From: CBDIDH01 sp965277595
GTDB taxonomy: Bacteria; Planctomycetota; Planctomycetia; Isosphaerales; Isosphaeraceae
Length of the DNA stretch: 64,000 nucleotides
Assembly: GCA_965277595.1 (NCBI GenBank)
Contig: CBDIDH010000002.1
Span: 2,914,001-2,978,000 of the forward strand
Direction of reading: 5' to 3'
In this document: positions 18,183 to 27,008 of the stretch, one piece after another
Layout: each line of letters begins with the position of its first letter
How positions within the stretch are numbered: the stretch's first letter is position 1
Program-made: the position numbers and the translations under genes
Notes under the pieces: generated by a model
Databases searched by the model: none
Told to the model about the DNA's origin: nothing
Seen by the model: only the letters and a program-made list of their open reading frames with translations

Positions 18183-18941
18183 GTGACGAGCGACGGACCC
18201 GAGGCGCGCATCAGCCAGATTTCAACCCTCTGGGCCGAGGTGCTTCGTGCCCATGAAGGGCCGCCCGATGAGGCTCGGGAAGCTCAGCGTCTTCTTTTGC
18301 AGCGATACGCGGCGCCGATCTACCGCTACCTGAGAGGAGCCTTGCGCGATCCCGATGCCGCCGACGAGGCATTTCAGGACTTCACCCTCCGATTCGTCCA
18401 GGGCGACTTCCGCCGTGCCAACCCCGAGCGCGGTCGCTTTCGCGCCTTCTTGAAAACCGTGCTCTATCATCTGGTGATCGACCACCAGCGACGGTCTCGG
18501 CGGCAGCCGTCGACGCTGACGATCGACCCGGCCGCTTCGCCCGAGATCACGCAGATCGAAGCGGACCTTCGATTCACGGCCGCCCTGCGCGAGGAACTGA
18601 TGAGCCTGGCCTGGGAGGCTCTCGCCAACCTTGAGCGTCAAACCGGCGACCCGCTTCATACCATTTTGCGAGCCAGGACCGAATTTCCCGATCTTCGCTC
18701 TCATGAGCTGGCGAATTGGCTCGTCGGTCGGCTCGGTAAAAACGTCTCGCCGCAATGGTTCCGCAAGAGGCTCAGTGAAGCCCGAGCGAAGTATGCCGAC
18801 CTCTTATTGTTGGAAGTAGCCCGATCACTGCCGGAGACCGCCACCGTGGCCGATCTCGAAGACGAGTTGATCGACCTGAAACTGATCGAGTATTGCCGGG
18901 ACGCCCTGTCAAGGTGGCGCAAGAACGCGCCCCTTTCGTGA
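18183..18941 (+). CDS. ECF-type RNA polymerase sigma-70 factor
   Basis: A 252-residue protein from GTG 18183, with GGAGG about 11 bases upstream. Region 2 is clear: LLLQRYAAPIYRYLRGALRDPDAADEAFQDFTLRFVQGDF, then RFRAFLKTVLYHLVIDHQRR, the classic -10-recognition helices. Region 4 is less canonical: VSPQWFRKRLSEARAKYADLLLLEVA occupies the helix-turn-helix position. A C-terminal extension (about 215-252) follows. It resembles the planctomycete ECF groups often found near Ser/Thr kinases and exported proteins. No anti-sigma factor is adjacent, so regulation may involve the neighbouring kinase or the extension; that is inference. Confidence 0.85.
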   Translation: MTSDGPEARISQISTLWAEVLRAHEGPPDEAREAQRLLLQRYAAPIYRYLRGALRDPDAADEAFQDFTLRFVQGDFRRANPERGRFRAFLKTVLYHLVIDHQRRSRRQPSTLTIDPAASPEITQIEADLRFTAALREELMSLAWEALANLERQTGDPLHTILRARTEFPDLRSHELANWLVGRLGKNVSPQWFRKRLSEARAKYADLLLLEVARSLPETATVADLEDELIDLKLIEYCRDALSRWRKNAPLS

Positions 18942-18984
18942 GCCCCTGGTGCTGACGATCCACCCGAACCGAGGGCGCGGGAGA

Positions 18985-19084
18985 ATTGCGAAGTCCCGAT
19001 CACCAATGGCCGATGACCGATAAATTCCGCCTCCTTGGCCATCGGCCATTGGTCTTTGGTCATAAAAAAGAGAGACTTCGCAAT
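18985..19084. repeat. Dispersed palindromic element, copy A
   Basis: A 100-bp element bounded by a perfect 11-bp inverted repeat (ATTGCGAAGTC / GACTTCGCAAT). A nested 14-bp inverted repeat (ACCAATGGCCGATG at 19002-19015, its complement at 19040-19053) and CCGATGA heptamers lie inside, with a conserved centre AATTCCGCC. Copies B-E share this plan. It lies between the sigma-factor stop and the RDD gene. Confidence 0.8.
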
Positions 19085-19192
19085 CCTCCTGACCGAGGGT
19101 GTCGCGGCGTTGCGGCGCCGGGGCCGTCCCGGTAGCATGGTCGCATTCGATAGTCGACGAGGGCCGAGCGGCCGAGTCCCTCTGGAGAGAGC

Positions 19193-20035
19193 GTGTCGGT
19201 CCGACCCGACATCGCGTCGGGCCTGACGGATGACGCGTTCATGGCACTGGCAACCACACGATCGACGCCCTTGCCCGTTGGCGACGCCGAGCCGCCACTG
19301 GATACGACGATTCAACTCGTCACGCCCGAGCGGATCGTCTTTCAATATCCGCTGGCCGGTCCGTTTCGAAGAGCCTTCGCGTTCCTGATCGACCTCGCGC
19401 TGCTCTCCGCGCTGGTCTTCGTGGCCTTCATGCTCGCGTGGATCTTGTCTCTGAGCGGCACGGTCTCGGGATTTGGTCCGGCCCTGGTGATCTATTTCGT
19501 GTTGACCTGGGGCTATGGTTCCGGCTGCGAGGCGTTCTTCAACGGGCAGACGCTCGGCAAGCGCGCGGTTTCGATCCGGGTCGTGACCGAAGAGGGAATT
19601 CCGATCACCGGCGCCCAGGCGGTCCTTCGCAATCTCGTGGGGACGGTGGATGGTTTCTGGGCCTTCTTCTTCATGCTCGGCCTGACGAGCATGCTGTTGA
19701 CAAAGCGTTTTCAGCGGCTTGGCGACCTCGCCGCGGGGACGATGGTCGTCGTGGAAAAACGCCCGAAGCGTTCGGGCGTGGTCCGGGTTCAGGAACGCGC
19801 GATCGAGGCCCTCTTGCCCTGGCTCCCCTTGCGGATCGCCGCGGGGCCGGAACTCTCTCGGGCTCTGTCCGATTACGTGAAACGCCGGGGCCTCTTCAGC
19901 CCGCCGCTCCGCGAGGAGATGGCCGCGCCTCTGGCTCGACCGCTTCGCGCCCGGTTCGGCCTCTCGGCCGAGGCCTCGACATCGTCTGACGCCGTGCTCT
20001 GTGCCGTCTATCACCGCATCTTCCTCGGGGAGTGA
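19193..20035 (+). CDS. RDD family membrane protein
   Basis: A 280-residue protein from GTG 19193 with GGAGA six bases upstream. The RDD domain covers about residues 50-190: FRRAFAFLIDLALLSALVFVAF (R...D in the first helix), GQTLGKRAVSIRVVTEEG, and RFQRLGDLAAGTMVVVEKR at the end of the membrane region. The C-terminal 85 residues are soluble and helical. RDD proteins are often transporters or scaffold subunits. Here it opens a seven-gene operon (19193-26304) that ends in MoxR and DUF58, a frequent genomic association. Confidence 0.88.
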   Translation: MSVRPDIASGLTDDAFMALATTRSTPLPVGDAEPPLDTTIQLVTPERIVFQYPLAGPFRRAFAFLIDLALLSALVFVAFMLAWILSLSGTVSGFGPALVIYFVLTWGYGSGCEAFFNGQTLGKRAVSIRVVTEEGIPITGAQAVLRNLVGTVDGFWAFFFMLGLTSMLLTKRFQRLGDLAAGTMVVVEKRPKRSGVVRVQERAIEALLPWLPLRIAAGPELSRALSDYVKRRGLFSPPLREEMAAPLARPLRARFGLSAEASTSSDAVLCAVYHRIFLGE

Positions 20036-20042
20036 CCGGACG

Positions 20043-21044
20043 ATGAGGGTTGCGGATCGCCTGGAGAAACGCGAGACGACCTGGCGCGAGCTGGACATCC
20101 TTCTCGCCAAGCTCGCCTCGGAACCGCTGAAGCGCGCCAGTGCGTCGGAGGTCATCCGCCTTGGCGAGCTGTATCGATCGGCCTGCACCGACCTGATGCT
20201 GGCCGAGGCGCACGACATGCCCAGAGACACCGTGAATTACCTTCACGGTCTCGTCGGCCGGGCACACAATGCGGTGTATCGCGGCAAGGGGTTCCGGTTT
20301 TCCGACTGGGGCGCCGTGCTTTTTGGAGAGGTCCCCCGACGCCTTCGATCGGACCCGGCCTTGCGGCTCGCGGCGCTGGTCTTTTACGGCGGCTTTCTCG
20401 TCTGCGCGCTTCTGGCCGCCGGTCGACCGGGCTTTGCCCAGAAGATCGCCGGGGAAGACTTCGTCGCGAACGTTGACACCATGTACGAACAGCCGATCGA
20501 CACCGTTCGCAAGGATGGCGCCGACACGCTGATGGCCGGCTTTTACATCCAGCACAACGCCTCGATCGGCATCCGATGCTTCGCCTGGGGCCTCTTTTTC
20601 GGCCTGGGAAGCCTTTATGAGTTGATCTCGGAAGGGATGGTCCTCGGCTCTCTTTTTGGACACATGGCCACAAGCCCGAACGCGCGCAACTTCTACACGT
20701 TCGTCACCGCTCACGGACCGTTTGAGCTGACGGCGATCGTCTTTTCCGGTGCGGCCGGACTGCGACTCGGCTGGGGCCTGATCGACACGCAAGGAGAGTC
20801 CCGAATCGATTCGCTGCGCCGCGAAGCACGCCGATCGTTGCCGATCGTCGGCGCCGCGGTCGTCCTCTTCATCTTCGCCGCCTTTCTGGAAGGGTTTGTC
20901 TCGCCATCGAAGCTGCCGTACCCGTACAAGGCGGCCATCGCCATCGCCAGCGCCTCGATGCTGGTCGTGTACATAACCATCGGCGGCCGGGCTTTAACCA
21001 CGGCCGAAGCGGGCACACCGCCAAGCCCGGGACGATCTTCTTGA
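20043..21044 (+). CDS. SpoIIM / DUF95 family membrane protein
   Basis: A 333-residue protein. ATG 20043 lies eight bases after the RDD stop and is preceded by GGGGAG within that gene's end. A soluble N-terminal part (WRELDILLAKLASE...LGELYRSACTDLMLAEAHD...YLHGLVGRAHNAVYRG) is followed by membrane helices and the typical SpoIIM segment FYIQHNASIGIRCFAWGLFFGLGSLYEL...GLFGHM-like region and HGPFELTAIVFSGAAGLRLG. It is the partner of RDD, MoxR and DUF58 genes in many bacteria; there is no sign of sporulation here. Confidence 0.88.
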   Translation: MRVADRLEKRETTWRELDILLAKLASEPLKRASASEVIRLGELYRSACTDLMLAEAHDMPRDTVNYLHGLVGRAHNAVYRGKGFRFSDWGAVLFGEVPRRLRSDPALRLAALVFYGGFLVCALLAAGRPGFAQKIAGEDFVANVDTMYEQPIDTVRKDGADTLMAGFYIQHNASIGIRCFAWGLFFGLGSLYELISEGMVLGSLFGHMATSPNARNFYTFVTAHGPFELTAIVFSGAAGLRLGWGLIDTQGESRIDSLRREARRSLPIVGAAVVLFIFAAFLEGFVSPSKLPYPYKAAIAIASASMLVVYITIGGRALTTAEAGTPPSPGRSS

Positions 21045-21078
21045 CCCCCTTTTTTGCACGATCCGGGAGCGCACCTCG

Positions 21079-21861
21079 TTGGCCGACGACCAGACGTTGA
21101 TCCAGATCCGCGAACGATCGTTTCTTGACGTGCTCGACCTGGCCCTGGTCGTGATCCGGCGCCGGCCGCTGACGCTCGGCCTCGCCGCGGTCGCGGGCGT
21201 GGCTCCCTGCATCGCCCTGAATGCCCGGCTGACGTCGGTTCCCGAATTCAACTCGCTCTGGTATGTTTACCTGCTCGCCATCGAGGCCCCCTGGGCCACC
21301 GCTCCGCTCACGGTCGTCCTCGGCGCCTTGATGTTTGGCCAGAGGCCGACGCCCTGGGGCGTCTTCAAGACGCTGGTGAAAGGGCTACCGGCCTTGTTCC
21401 TGTATCAGTTTTTGCTTCGGATCGTGCTGATTGTGTTTCCGGTCCTTTACCCGATCGTCCCCACGCGGCTCGCCTTCCTCAACGAGGTGATCTTGCTGGA
21501 GCGTGGGCGAACTCTGGGTGTGATCCGGCGGACATCGACCCTCTGCGGCACTCGCGGGGGCGACCTGTTTGGTCAGTGGATCGCTCAGATCCTTTTCGGC
21601 CTTCTGTTCGTGACCTGTTTCTGGTTCGGCACCGGGTCGATGATCTCGGCACTCATGACGTCGGAAGTCACCTGGGATCGACCCGAACTCGCCGCGATTT
21701 ACGGCCAACGGTTTCAGGTCGGCGTCTGGCTCTCGATCACCTTCTTCGGCGTCGCCCGATTCTTGACCTACATCGATCATCGCATCCGGCTCGAAGGCTG
21801 GGAGGTCAGGCTCCGCCTCCGCGCCGTCGGTCGACAGCTTGAGGAGGCCGCGCGGTGGTAA
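21079..21861 (+). CDS. Polytopic membrane protein of the RDD-MoxR operon
   Basis: A 260-residue protein starting at TTG 21079 with GGGAG about eight bases upstream. Four to five hydrophobic helices are visible (GLAAVAGVAPCIALNA; LYQFLLRIVLIVFPVLYPIV; IAQILFGLLFVTCFWFGTG; VGVWLSITFFGVARFLTYID). I recognise no named domain; position between SpoIIM and DUF4129 is typical of a conserved accessory membrane subunit. The coding end overlaps the next gene by seven bases. Confidence 0.75.
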   Translation: MADDQTLIQIRERSFLDVLDLALVVIRRRPLTLGLAAVAGVAPCIALNARLTSVPEFNSLWYVYLLAIEAPWATAPLTVVLGALMFGQRPTPWGVFKTLVKGLPALFLYQFLLRIVLIVFPVLYPIVPTRLAFLNEVILLERGRTLGVIRRTSTLCGTRGGDLFGQWIAQILFGLLFVTCFWFGTGSMISALMTSEVTWDRPELAAIYGQRFQVGVWLSITFFGVARFLTYIDHRIRLEGWEVRLRLRAVGRQLEEAARW

Positions 21862-22643
21862 CGCTCGTCTCGGCCTTCACGCTCTGGGCGGCTCTCGCCG
21901 CGACATCGACACCCATAACAACGCCACGGCCTGAGCCTGGCGCGGTCTCGGTTCCTCCCGTTCTCAAGAGCGAGTCGTTTCCCTGGTATGACGCCACGAC
22001 GGGGCGAGTCAAGCCGATGCTCTCTTGGGAACTTCGGTTTGGCTGGCTCAACTCCACGCTGGACTGGATCGGGGAACGGCTCATGGCGATCGTCAACTGG
22101 TTCCGCTGGCTCAATCGCTGGCGCCTTCCCGGCGTCGCGGGGGCCGGAGACCTGCTCATGATCGGCCTGGCGATGCTCTTTCTGACGCTCGTTCTGGTCG
22201 TGCTTCTCGAATTCCTTCGCCGGTATCGACCGCTCGCCGGACAGGATGCGGCCCGACGCGCGTTGATTCAAACCGGCTCGGCGCAGCGAATCGAAGGTCT
22301 GCCCGCGGGTGTCCGCCTGGATGCGGGCGATCCCTGGATCGAGGCTCAGAAGCTTCGTGAACGGGGCGATTACGCGGGCGCCGTGGTGTATCTGTTCGCG
22401 CATCAGCTTGTCGCGCTTGATCGTCTCAAACAGCTTCGCCTGGTTCCCGGTCGGACCGGCCGACAGCTTGTCCGGGCCGTCGCCGATCGACAGCTTCGAA
22501 TGCTCGTCGAGCCAACGCTCCGGCTCTTCGAAGCCTTTTACTACGGCCATCGCGTCCCCTCGGCCGAGGCGTTCGAGGCCGTCTGGTCGAACGCCCTACA
22601 GTTCCAGACGCGACTGACGACCGGATCGGAGGCCGGTCGATGA
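21855..22643 (+). CDS. DUF4129 domain membrane protein
   Basis: A 262-residue protein from GTG 21855, overlapping the previous gene. An N-terminal hydrophobic start (signal or anchor), a Pro/Thr stretch, a single strong transmembrane helix (AGDLLMIGLAMLFLTLVLVV), then a cytosolic DUF4129 region: AQKLRERGDYAGAVVYLFAHQLVALDRL, LVRAVADRQLRMLVEPTLRLFEAFYYGHRVPSAEAFEAVW, with the family's F-E-x-x-Y-Y-G-H. DUF4129 genes sit beside MoxR, DUF58 and DUF4350 genes across phyla. The biochemical function is unknown. Confidence 0.82.
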   Translation: MVTLVSAFTLWAALAATSTPITTPRPEPGAVSVPPVLKSESFPWYDATTGRVKPMLSWELRFGWLNSTLDWIGERLMAIVNWFRWLNRWRLPGVAGAGDLLMIGLAMLFLTLVLVVLLEFLRRYRPLAGQDAARRALIQTGSAQRIEGLPAGVRLDAGDPWIEAQKLRERGDYAGAVVYLFAHQLVALDRLKQLRLVPGRTGRQLVRAVADRQLRMLVEPTLRLFEAFYYGHRVPSAEAFEAVWSNALQFQTRLTTGSEAGR

Positions 22644-23803
22644 TCGGGCGTTTCGGATCGGCCGTTCTGTCTCTGACGCTCCTTGCCTGTCTCGGCTGCG
22701 GCATGCCGACGGTGGATACTACCTATGGTCGATCGTTCTCGTCGAGCATCAACGGCACCGGCGCCTTTCTCCGCCTCTTTCGCGAGGCCGGGCATGAGGT
22801 TCGACCCGCCTTCCGCCTGACCGACGAGTTGAGCGATTGGGCCGACGTCATCGTCCGGTTCGCCTCGAAGCCGGGGCCGATCTCGAAGGACGAGGCCGAC
22901 TGGTATGACTCCTGGTTCGAGAACGGGACCGACCGCCGCCTTATCTATATTCCGCGCGACTATGACGCCTCCTCGGAATACTGGACGCGAGCCCTCGCCG
23001 GACTTCCGAAAACCGCGACTCCTCGCCTCCGCGAGCGGATCGAAGAGGCCCGCGCCGACGCGGCCTTGTGGTCGAAAGAACTGCCGCCGCATGACTTTGA
23101 CGTTGCCGACGCCAATCACTGGTTCAGCGTGGAAACCGGCCAAAACGTCCAGGTTTGCAAGAAACTCTCGGGTGACTGGTCTTTAGGCATTGACCCCCAG
23201 AAGGCCGCCCTGACTCGCCGCGAGCCGATCAAGGCGAAGAACGGCGAGGTGCTTCTTGAAGGCGACGGTAAGGCGATGGTCGTCTCGCTTGATCGCGACG
23301 ATGGCCGCATCCTCGTGATCGACGGCGGAACCTTTCTGCTTAACCTGCCGATGGTCGAGCCCGCGCGCTGGCCGCTGGCGAAGCGAAGTCTCGCCTGGGC
23401 CTGCGACGACCTTGAGCCTGACTTTGAGACGGTTCCGCCGAGACGTTCCCGACGTCGCGTCGCCTTCGTCGAGGGTGGCTTCGTTCTGGCAAAAGGGTCG
23501 GGTGCGCCGACGATCTTCGCGCTTCTGAACGTCGCGCCTCTGGGGCGAATCGCGGCGCAGTTGTTCGCGCTCGGCCTGGCCGCCTGCCTCGCCCGAGCGC
23601 CGCGTCTCGGTCGCCCCCGGTCTCCCGAGGTCTCCGACGCCGATCGTCCCGTCGCGCATCCCGAGGCCCTCGGCGCTCTCCTCGCGCGGACCAAACAGGC
23701 CCGCGAGGCCCGATCGATCCTCGACGCCTATCAGCGCTGGCGTCAGGTCGGGCCGGCCAACCGGCGGGAACCACCGAAATCAACCGACCACACGCGACTC
23801 TGA
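22640..23803 (+). CDS. DUF4350 domain lipoprotein/membrane protein
   Basis: A 387-residue protein. Its ATG overlaps the DUF4129 stop (ATGA), with GGAGG seven bases upstream. The N-terminus carries a lipobox-like LLACLGCGM. The DUF4350 region follows: SSSINGTGAFLRLFREAGHEVRPAF, ADVIVRFASKPGPISKDEADWYDSWFENG, a glutamine-amidotransferase-like Rossmann core without an obvious catalytic Cys, then LVIDGGTFLLNLPMVE. A C-terminal hydrophobic helix (IAAQLFALGLAACLARAP) and a charged tail follow. The usual DUF4350 partner order (DUF4129 before, MoxR after) is kept. Confidence 0.8.
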   Translation: MIGRFGSAVLSLTLLACLGCGMPTVDTTYGRSFSSSINGTGAFLRLFREAGHEVRPAFRLTDELSDWADVIVRFASKPGPISKDEADWYDSWFENGTDRRLIYIPRDYDASSEYWTRALAGLPKTATPRLRERIEEARADAALWSKELPPHDFDVADANHWFSVETGQNVQVCKKLSGDWSLGIDPQKAALTRREPIKAKNGEVLLEGDGKAMVVSLDRDDGRILVIDGGTFLLNLPMVEPARWPLAKRSLAWACDDLEPDFETVPPRRSRRRVAFVEGGFVLAKGSGAPTIFALLNVAPLGRIAAQLFALGLAACLARAPRLGRPRSPEVSDADRPVAHPEALGALLARTKQAREARSILDAYQRWRQVGPANRREPPKSTDHTRL

Positions 23804-23914
23804 CCCCCTTTTTTTTCCTGGTATGGAACGACTTCGAATCGTGATCATCCCTCGCGGCCATTCCGCCTCGCGAGATTTTCCAGAGAACCCAGACACACGC
23901 CGAGATCCCCCCGC

Positions 23915-24991
23915 ATGAATGACCCGGAACAGCCTGAACTCATCTTCTTGACGGAACCGGACGCCTCGACCGAGCCGACGCCGGAACCCTCGGTCGATCG
24001 GCCCGAAGATGCGAGCCCTCCGGCCGCTCCCCCGGCCACGAACCCCGTGGCCGACTGGGCGGCGCGTGTTCTCGGCGAGATCAACAAGGTTTACATCGGC
24101 CAGGATGCCCTGGTTCGCGGAGTCCTCGCGGCGCTCCTGGCCGACGGCCACGTCCTCATCGAGAGCGTGCCCGGCCTGGGCAAGACCCTGCTCGTCCGAG
24201 CCCTCGGCCGTGTCCTCGGCTGCGCATTTAACCGGATTCAGTTCACGCCCGACCTGATGCCCTCGGACGTGACCGGCTCGCCCGTTTACGACGAACGCAT
24301 CCACGACTTCCGGTTTCGCCCGGGACCGGTCTTCACCCAACTTCTCCTCGCCGACGAGATCAACCGGGCGCCCGCGAAAACGCACTCGGCGCTCCTGGAA
24401 ATCATGCAGGAGGTCCGCGTCACCGTCGACGGCGTCGGCCATCCCATCGACCGCCCCTTCCTCGTCATGGCGACCCAGAATCCGATCGAGTCCGAGGGAA
24501 CCTATAACCTTCCCGAGGCGCAGCTTGACCGCTTCCTCTTCAAGCTCGTCGTTGACTATCCGACCGAGGCCGAGGAAACCGACATCCTCCGCCTTCACAC
24601 ACGCGGCCTCAGCCCCGATGGACTTCTGAACGACGCGGTGCGGACCGTCACCGATCCGGTCGAGGTGTTGGACATGCAGCGCCGTTGCGGCGAGGTGCTT
24701 GTTGACGACCACGTTCTCGGTTACATCGCCGGAATCGTTCGCAAGACCCGGCAATGGCCGACGTTTTCCCTGGGCGCCTCGCCACGCGCGGGCGTCGCCG
24801 TTCTCCGGGGCGCCCGAGCCCTCGCGGCGCTCGACGGTCGCGATTACGCCCTGCCCGATGACGTTCAGGAAGTCGCCTTGCCCGCCCTTCGCCATCGGGT
24901 CATCCTGACCCCCGAGGCCGAGGTCGAAGGCCGGACCGCGGATGAGTTGCTCACCGAGTTGATCCGATCCGTGGAGGTTCCCCTCCGATGA
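23915..24991 (+). CDS. MoxR family AAA+ ATPase
   Basis: A 358-residue protein. A 45-residue acidic/Pro-rich N-terminal tail precedes the AAA+ core: Walker A PGLGKT (86-91), FTPDLMPSDVTGSPVYDE, Walker B LLLADEINRAPAKTHSALLEIMQE, sensor-1 MATQNPIESEGTYNLPEAQLDRF. A helical C-terminal lid with GASPRAGVAVLRGARALA is characteristic of MoxR. Such ATPases remodel or activate partner vWA/DUF58 proteins. The stop overlaps the DUF58 start (ATGA). Confidence 0.95.
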   Translation: MNDPEQPELIFLTEPDASTEPTPEPSVDRPEDASPPAAPPATNPVADWAARVLGEINKVYIGQDALVRGVLAALLADGHVLIESVPGLGKTLLVRALGRVLGCAFNRIQFTPDLMPSDVTGSPVYDERIHDFRFRPGPVFTQLLLADEINRAPAKTHSALLEIMQEVRVTVDGVGHPIDRPFLVMATQNPIESEGTYNLPEAQLDRFLFKLVVDYPTEAEETDILRLHTRGLSPDGLLNDAVRTVTDPVEVLDMQRRCGEVLVDDHVLGYIAGIVRKTRQWPTFSLGASPRAGVAVLRGARALAALDGRDYALPDDVQEVALPALRHRVILTPEAEVEGRTADELLTELIRSVEVPLR

Positions 24992-26304
24992 TCTGGCCCG
25001 GCCGAAGGCTGGCGCTGGCCTTGTTTGTCCCGGGCCTTCTGTCCCTGGGCCTCTTCGTCACCGAGACGCTCTGGCCGGCAATCGTCGGGCTGGATCTGGC
25101 AATTCTCCTGATCGCCGTCGGTGACCTTCTCACCTTGATCGGCGCGGGACGATTGCGGGCCGACCGACGTTGCGGAGGCGTCGCCAGTCTGGGCGAGGCT
25201 CAGGAGATCGAGCTTACCCTGGAAAACCTCGGCCGATCGCGTCGCCTGATGCGTCTTCGCGACGACGTTCCCGACACGTTCACGGCGGAACCGGCCGAGT
25301 TCGTTGTTCTCGTCCCCCCGGCGAGCCTCGCGGTTCTTGTCTATCAGGTCGTGCCCCGAAGACGAGGGACGTACGCCTTTCGCCGGGTCGACGCCCTTGT
25401 CGGCAGTCGCCTCGGGTTCTGGCAGCGCTCGGTTTGGGTCCCTTGCGAAACCGAGGTTCAGGTCTACCCCGACGTCCGCCAGATTGCCCGGTATACGGTG
25501 CTCGCCCGACGCGACAAGCTGAGCATGCTCGGCGTTCGCGGGTCTCGAAAACTCGGCACGGATAACGAGTTTGAACGGCTCCGCGACTACAACGAAGGCG
25601 ACGAGCCCCGCCACATGGACTGGCGCGCCAGCGCCCGACGTCGCAAGCTGACGGTCCGGGCGCATCAGGTCAACCAATCCCAGCGCCTGATTTTCCTGAT
25701 CGATTGTGGTCGGATGATGGCCGGCGACACGGGCGAAGGGCTCTCGCCGCTCGACCACGCCCTGAACGCCATGCTGATGCTGGCTCATGTCGCCCTGATT
25801 CGCGGCGATCAGGTCGGTTTGCTGGCCTTTTCCGGGTCGGTGAAGGCGTATGTTCCTCCGGGCGGCGGCCCGAAACGAATCAACCGGATTGTCCACAGCG
25901 TCCACAACCTCTTTCCCGAGATGGTCGAGCCGCGCTACGATCGGGCCTTCGTCGAGCTGGAAAAACGGTGTCGTAAACGCTCCCTCGTCATCCTGATGAC
26001 GAACATCTTTGACGACGTGAACGCTCAGATCGTCGGCGATCACCTGAGCAACCTCGTCGGCAAGCATTTGCCGATGGGTGTTTTTCTCCGCGATCACGAC
26101 ATCTTCGCCCTGGCCGACAACGCCCCCGAGTCTGGTCCCGGTCTTTACACCGCCGCCGCCGCCGCCGCCCTGCTGAACTGGCGCGAGCGCGCCGTGGCCG
26201 GGTTGAGGCTGCGCGGCGTCTTGACGCTCGACGTTTTTCCCTCGGATTTGACCGCGCCGCTGATCAATCAATATCTACAGATCAAGGCGCGACACTTGCT
26301 TTGA
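24988..26304 (+). CDS. DUF58 domain membrane protein (MoxR partner)
   Basis: A 438-residue protein with GGAGG ten bases before its ATG. Two N-terminal transmembrane helices (LALALFVPGLLSLGLFV; VGLDLAILLIAVGDLLTLI) precede a beta-rich segment and the DUF58 signature LRDYNEGDEPRHMDWRASARRRKLTVR (consensus G-D-x-x-R-x-I-D-W-x-x-S-A-R). A vWA-like fold follows with LIFLIDCGRMMAGD, a partial MIDAS (Asp present, the D-x-S-x-S Ser residues replaced). It closes the operon. The end runs 23 bp into the purN 3' end on the other strand. Confidence 0.92.
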   Translation: MIWPGRRLALALFVPGLLSLGLFVTETLWPAIVGLDLAILLIAVGDLLTLIGAGRLRADRRCGGVASLGEAQEIELTLENLGRSRRLMRLRDDVPDTFTAEPAEFVVLVPPASLAVLVYQVVPRRRGTYAFRRVDALVGSRLGFWQRSVWVPCETEVQVYPDVRQIARYTVLARRDKLSMLGVRGSRKLGTDNEFERLRDYNEGDEPRHMDWRASARRRKLTVRAHQVNQSQRLIFLIDCGRMMAGDTGEGLSPLDHALNAMLMLAHVALIRGDQVGLLAFSGSVKAYVPPGGGPKRINRIVHSVHNLFPEMVEPRYDRAFVELEKRCRKRSLVILMTNIFDDVNAQIVGDHLSNLVGKHLPMGVFLRDHDIFALADNAPESGPGLYTAAAAAALLNWRERAVAGLRLRGVLTLDVFPSDLTAPLINQYLQIKARHLL

Positions 26305-26959
26305 TCGGGTCGAGAATGCGTACCCGACGCCCTTCGACCCGAACTTGCCCCGCGGCATAAAGCGCGATTGCCTCGGGAAGTGCGTCGCATTCGGCCTCAA
26401 AAACGCGGGCGGCCAGGGTTTTGGGTGTGTCGTCAACGAGGACGGGAACCGTGCGCTGAAGGATGATCGGGCCTGTGTCGTAAGCGTCATCGGCGAAGTG
26501 GACGGTGCAACCGCTGATCTTCACGCCGGTCTCGATCGCCGCCGCGTGAACGGCCTCGCCATGAAACCCCTTGCCGCTGAAGGCCGGGATGAGCGACGGA
26601 TGGACGTTGATGACCTTCCCCTGATAATCCTTCGGAATCCGCACGAGCGAGAGAAATCCACCAAGGATGACCAGGTCGGCCCCGCTCTCGCGGATCGGGT
26701 CGAAGACCGCTCGGCTGAACTCCGCGAGGGTCTTACCTGATCGAATGGCGACCGTCACGGGAATTCGCGCTGCCTCGGCCCTCTCGATCGCGCCGACATC
26801 GGGGCGACTCGACACGACCCGGACAATGTCGGCCTTGAGTGATTGAGCTTTGATCCGATCGATCAGGTTTTGCAAGGTCGTGCCGCCCCCCGAGACGCAG
26901 ACGGCCAGCCGGATCGGCGGATCGGCGATCGGCGGTTCGCGGGGCGGATTTCGATCCAT
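26282..26959 (-). CDS. purN: Phosphoribosylglycinamide formyltransferase (GAR transformylase)
   Basis: A 225-residue enzyme that transfers a formyl group from 10-formyl-THF to GAR, the third step of purine synthesis. ATG 26959 (MDRNPPREPP) gives a normal length (E. coli 212) and avoids overlap with ileS. Motifs: VCVSGGGTTLQNLI (phosphate-binding loop), VILGGFLSLVR, INVHPSLIPAFSGKGFHG with catalytic Asn118 and His120, and DAYDTGPIILQ with Asp161, matching Asn106/His108/Asp144 of the E. coli enzyme. It lies 49 bp after ileS on the same strand. Confidence 0.93.
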   Translation of the reverse strand: MDRNPPREPPIADPPIRLAVCVSGGGTTLQNLIDRIKAQSLKADIVRVVSSRPDVGAIERAEAARIPVTVAIRSGKTLAEFSRAVFDPIRESGADLVILGGFLSLVRIPKDYQGKVINVHPSLIPAFSGKGFHGEAVHAAAIETGVKISGCTVHFADDAYDTGPIILQRTVPVLVDDTPKTLAARVFEAECDALPEAIALYAAGQVRVEGRRVRILDPIKASVAP

Positions 26960-27008
26960 CGTCGGAGCATCCGGGAAAGAGAGTTGACGCGCGATTTTGA
27001 GGTCTGCT

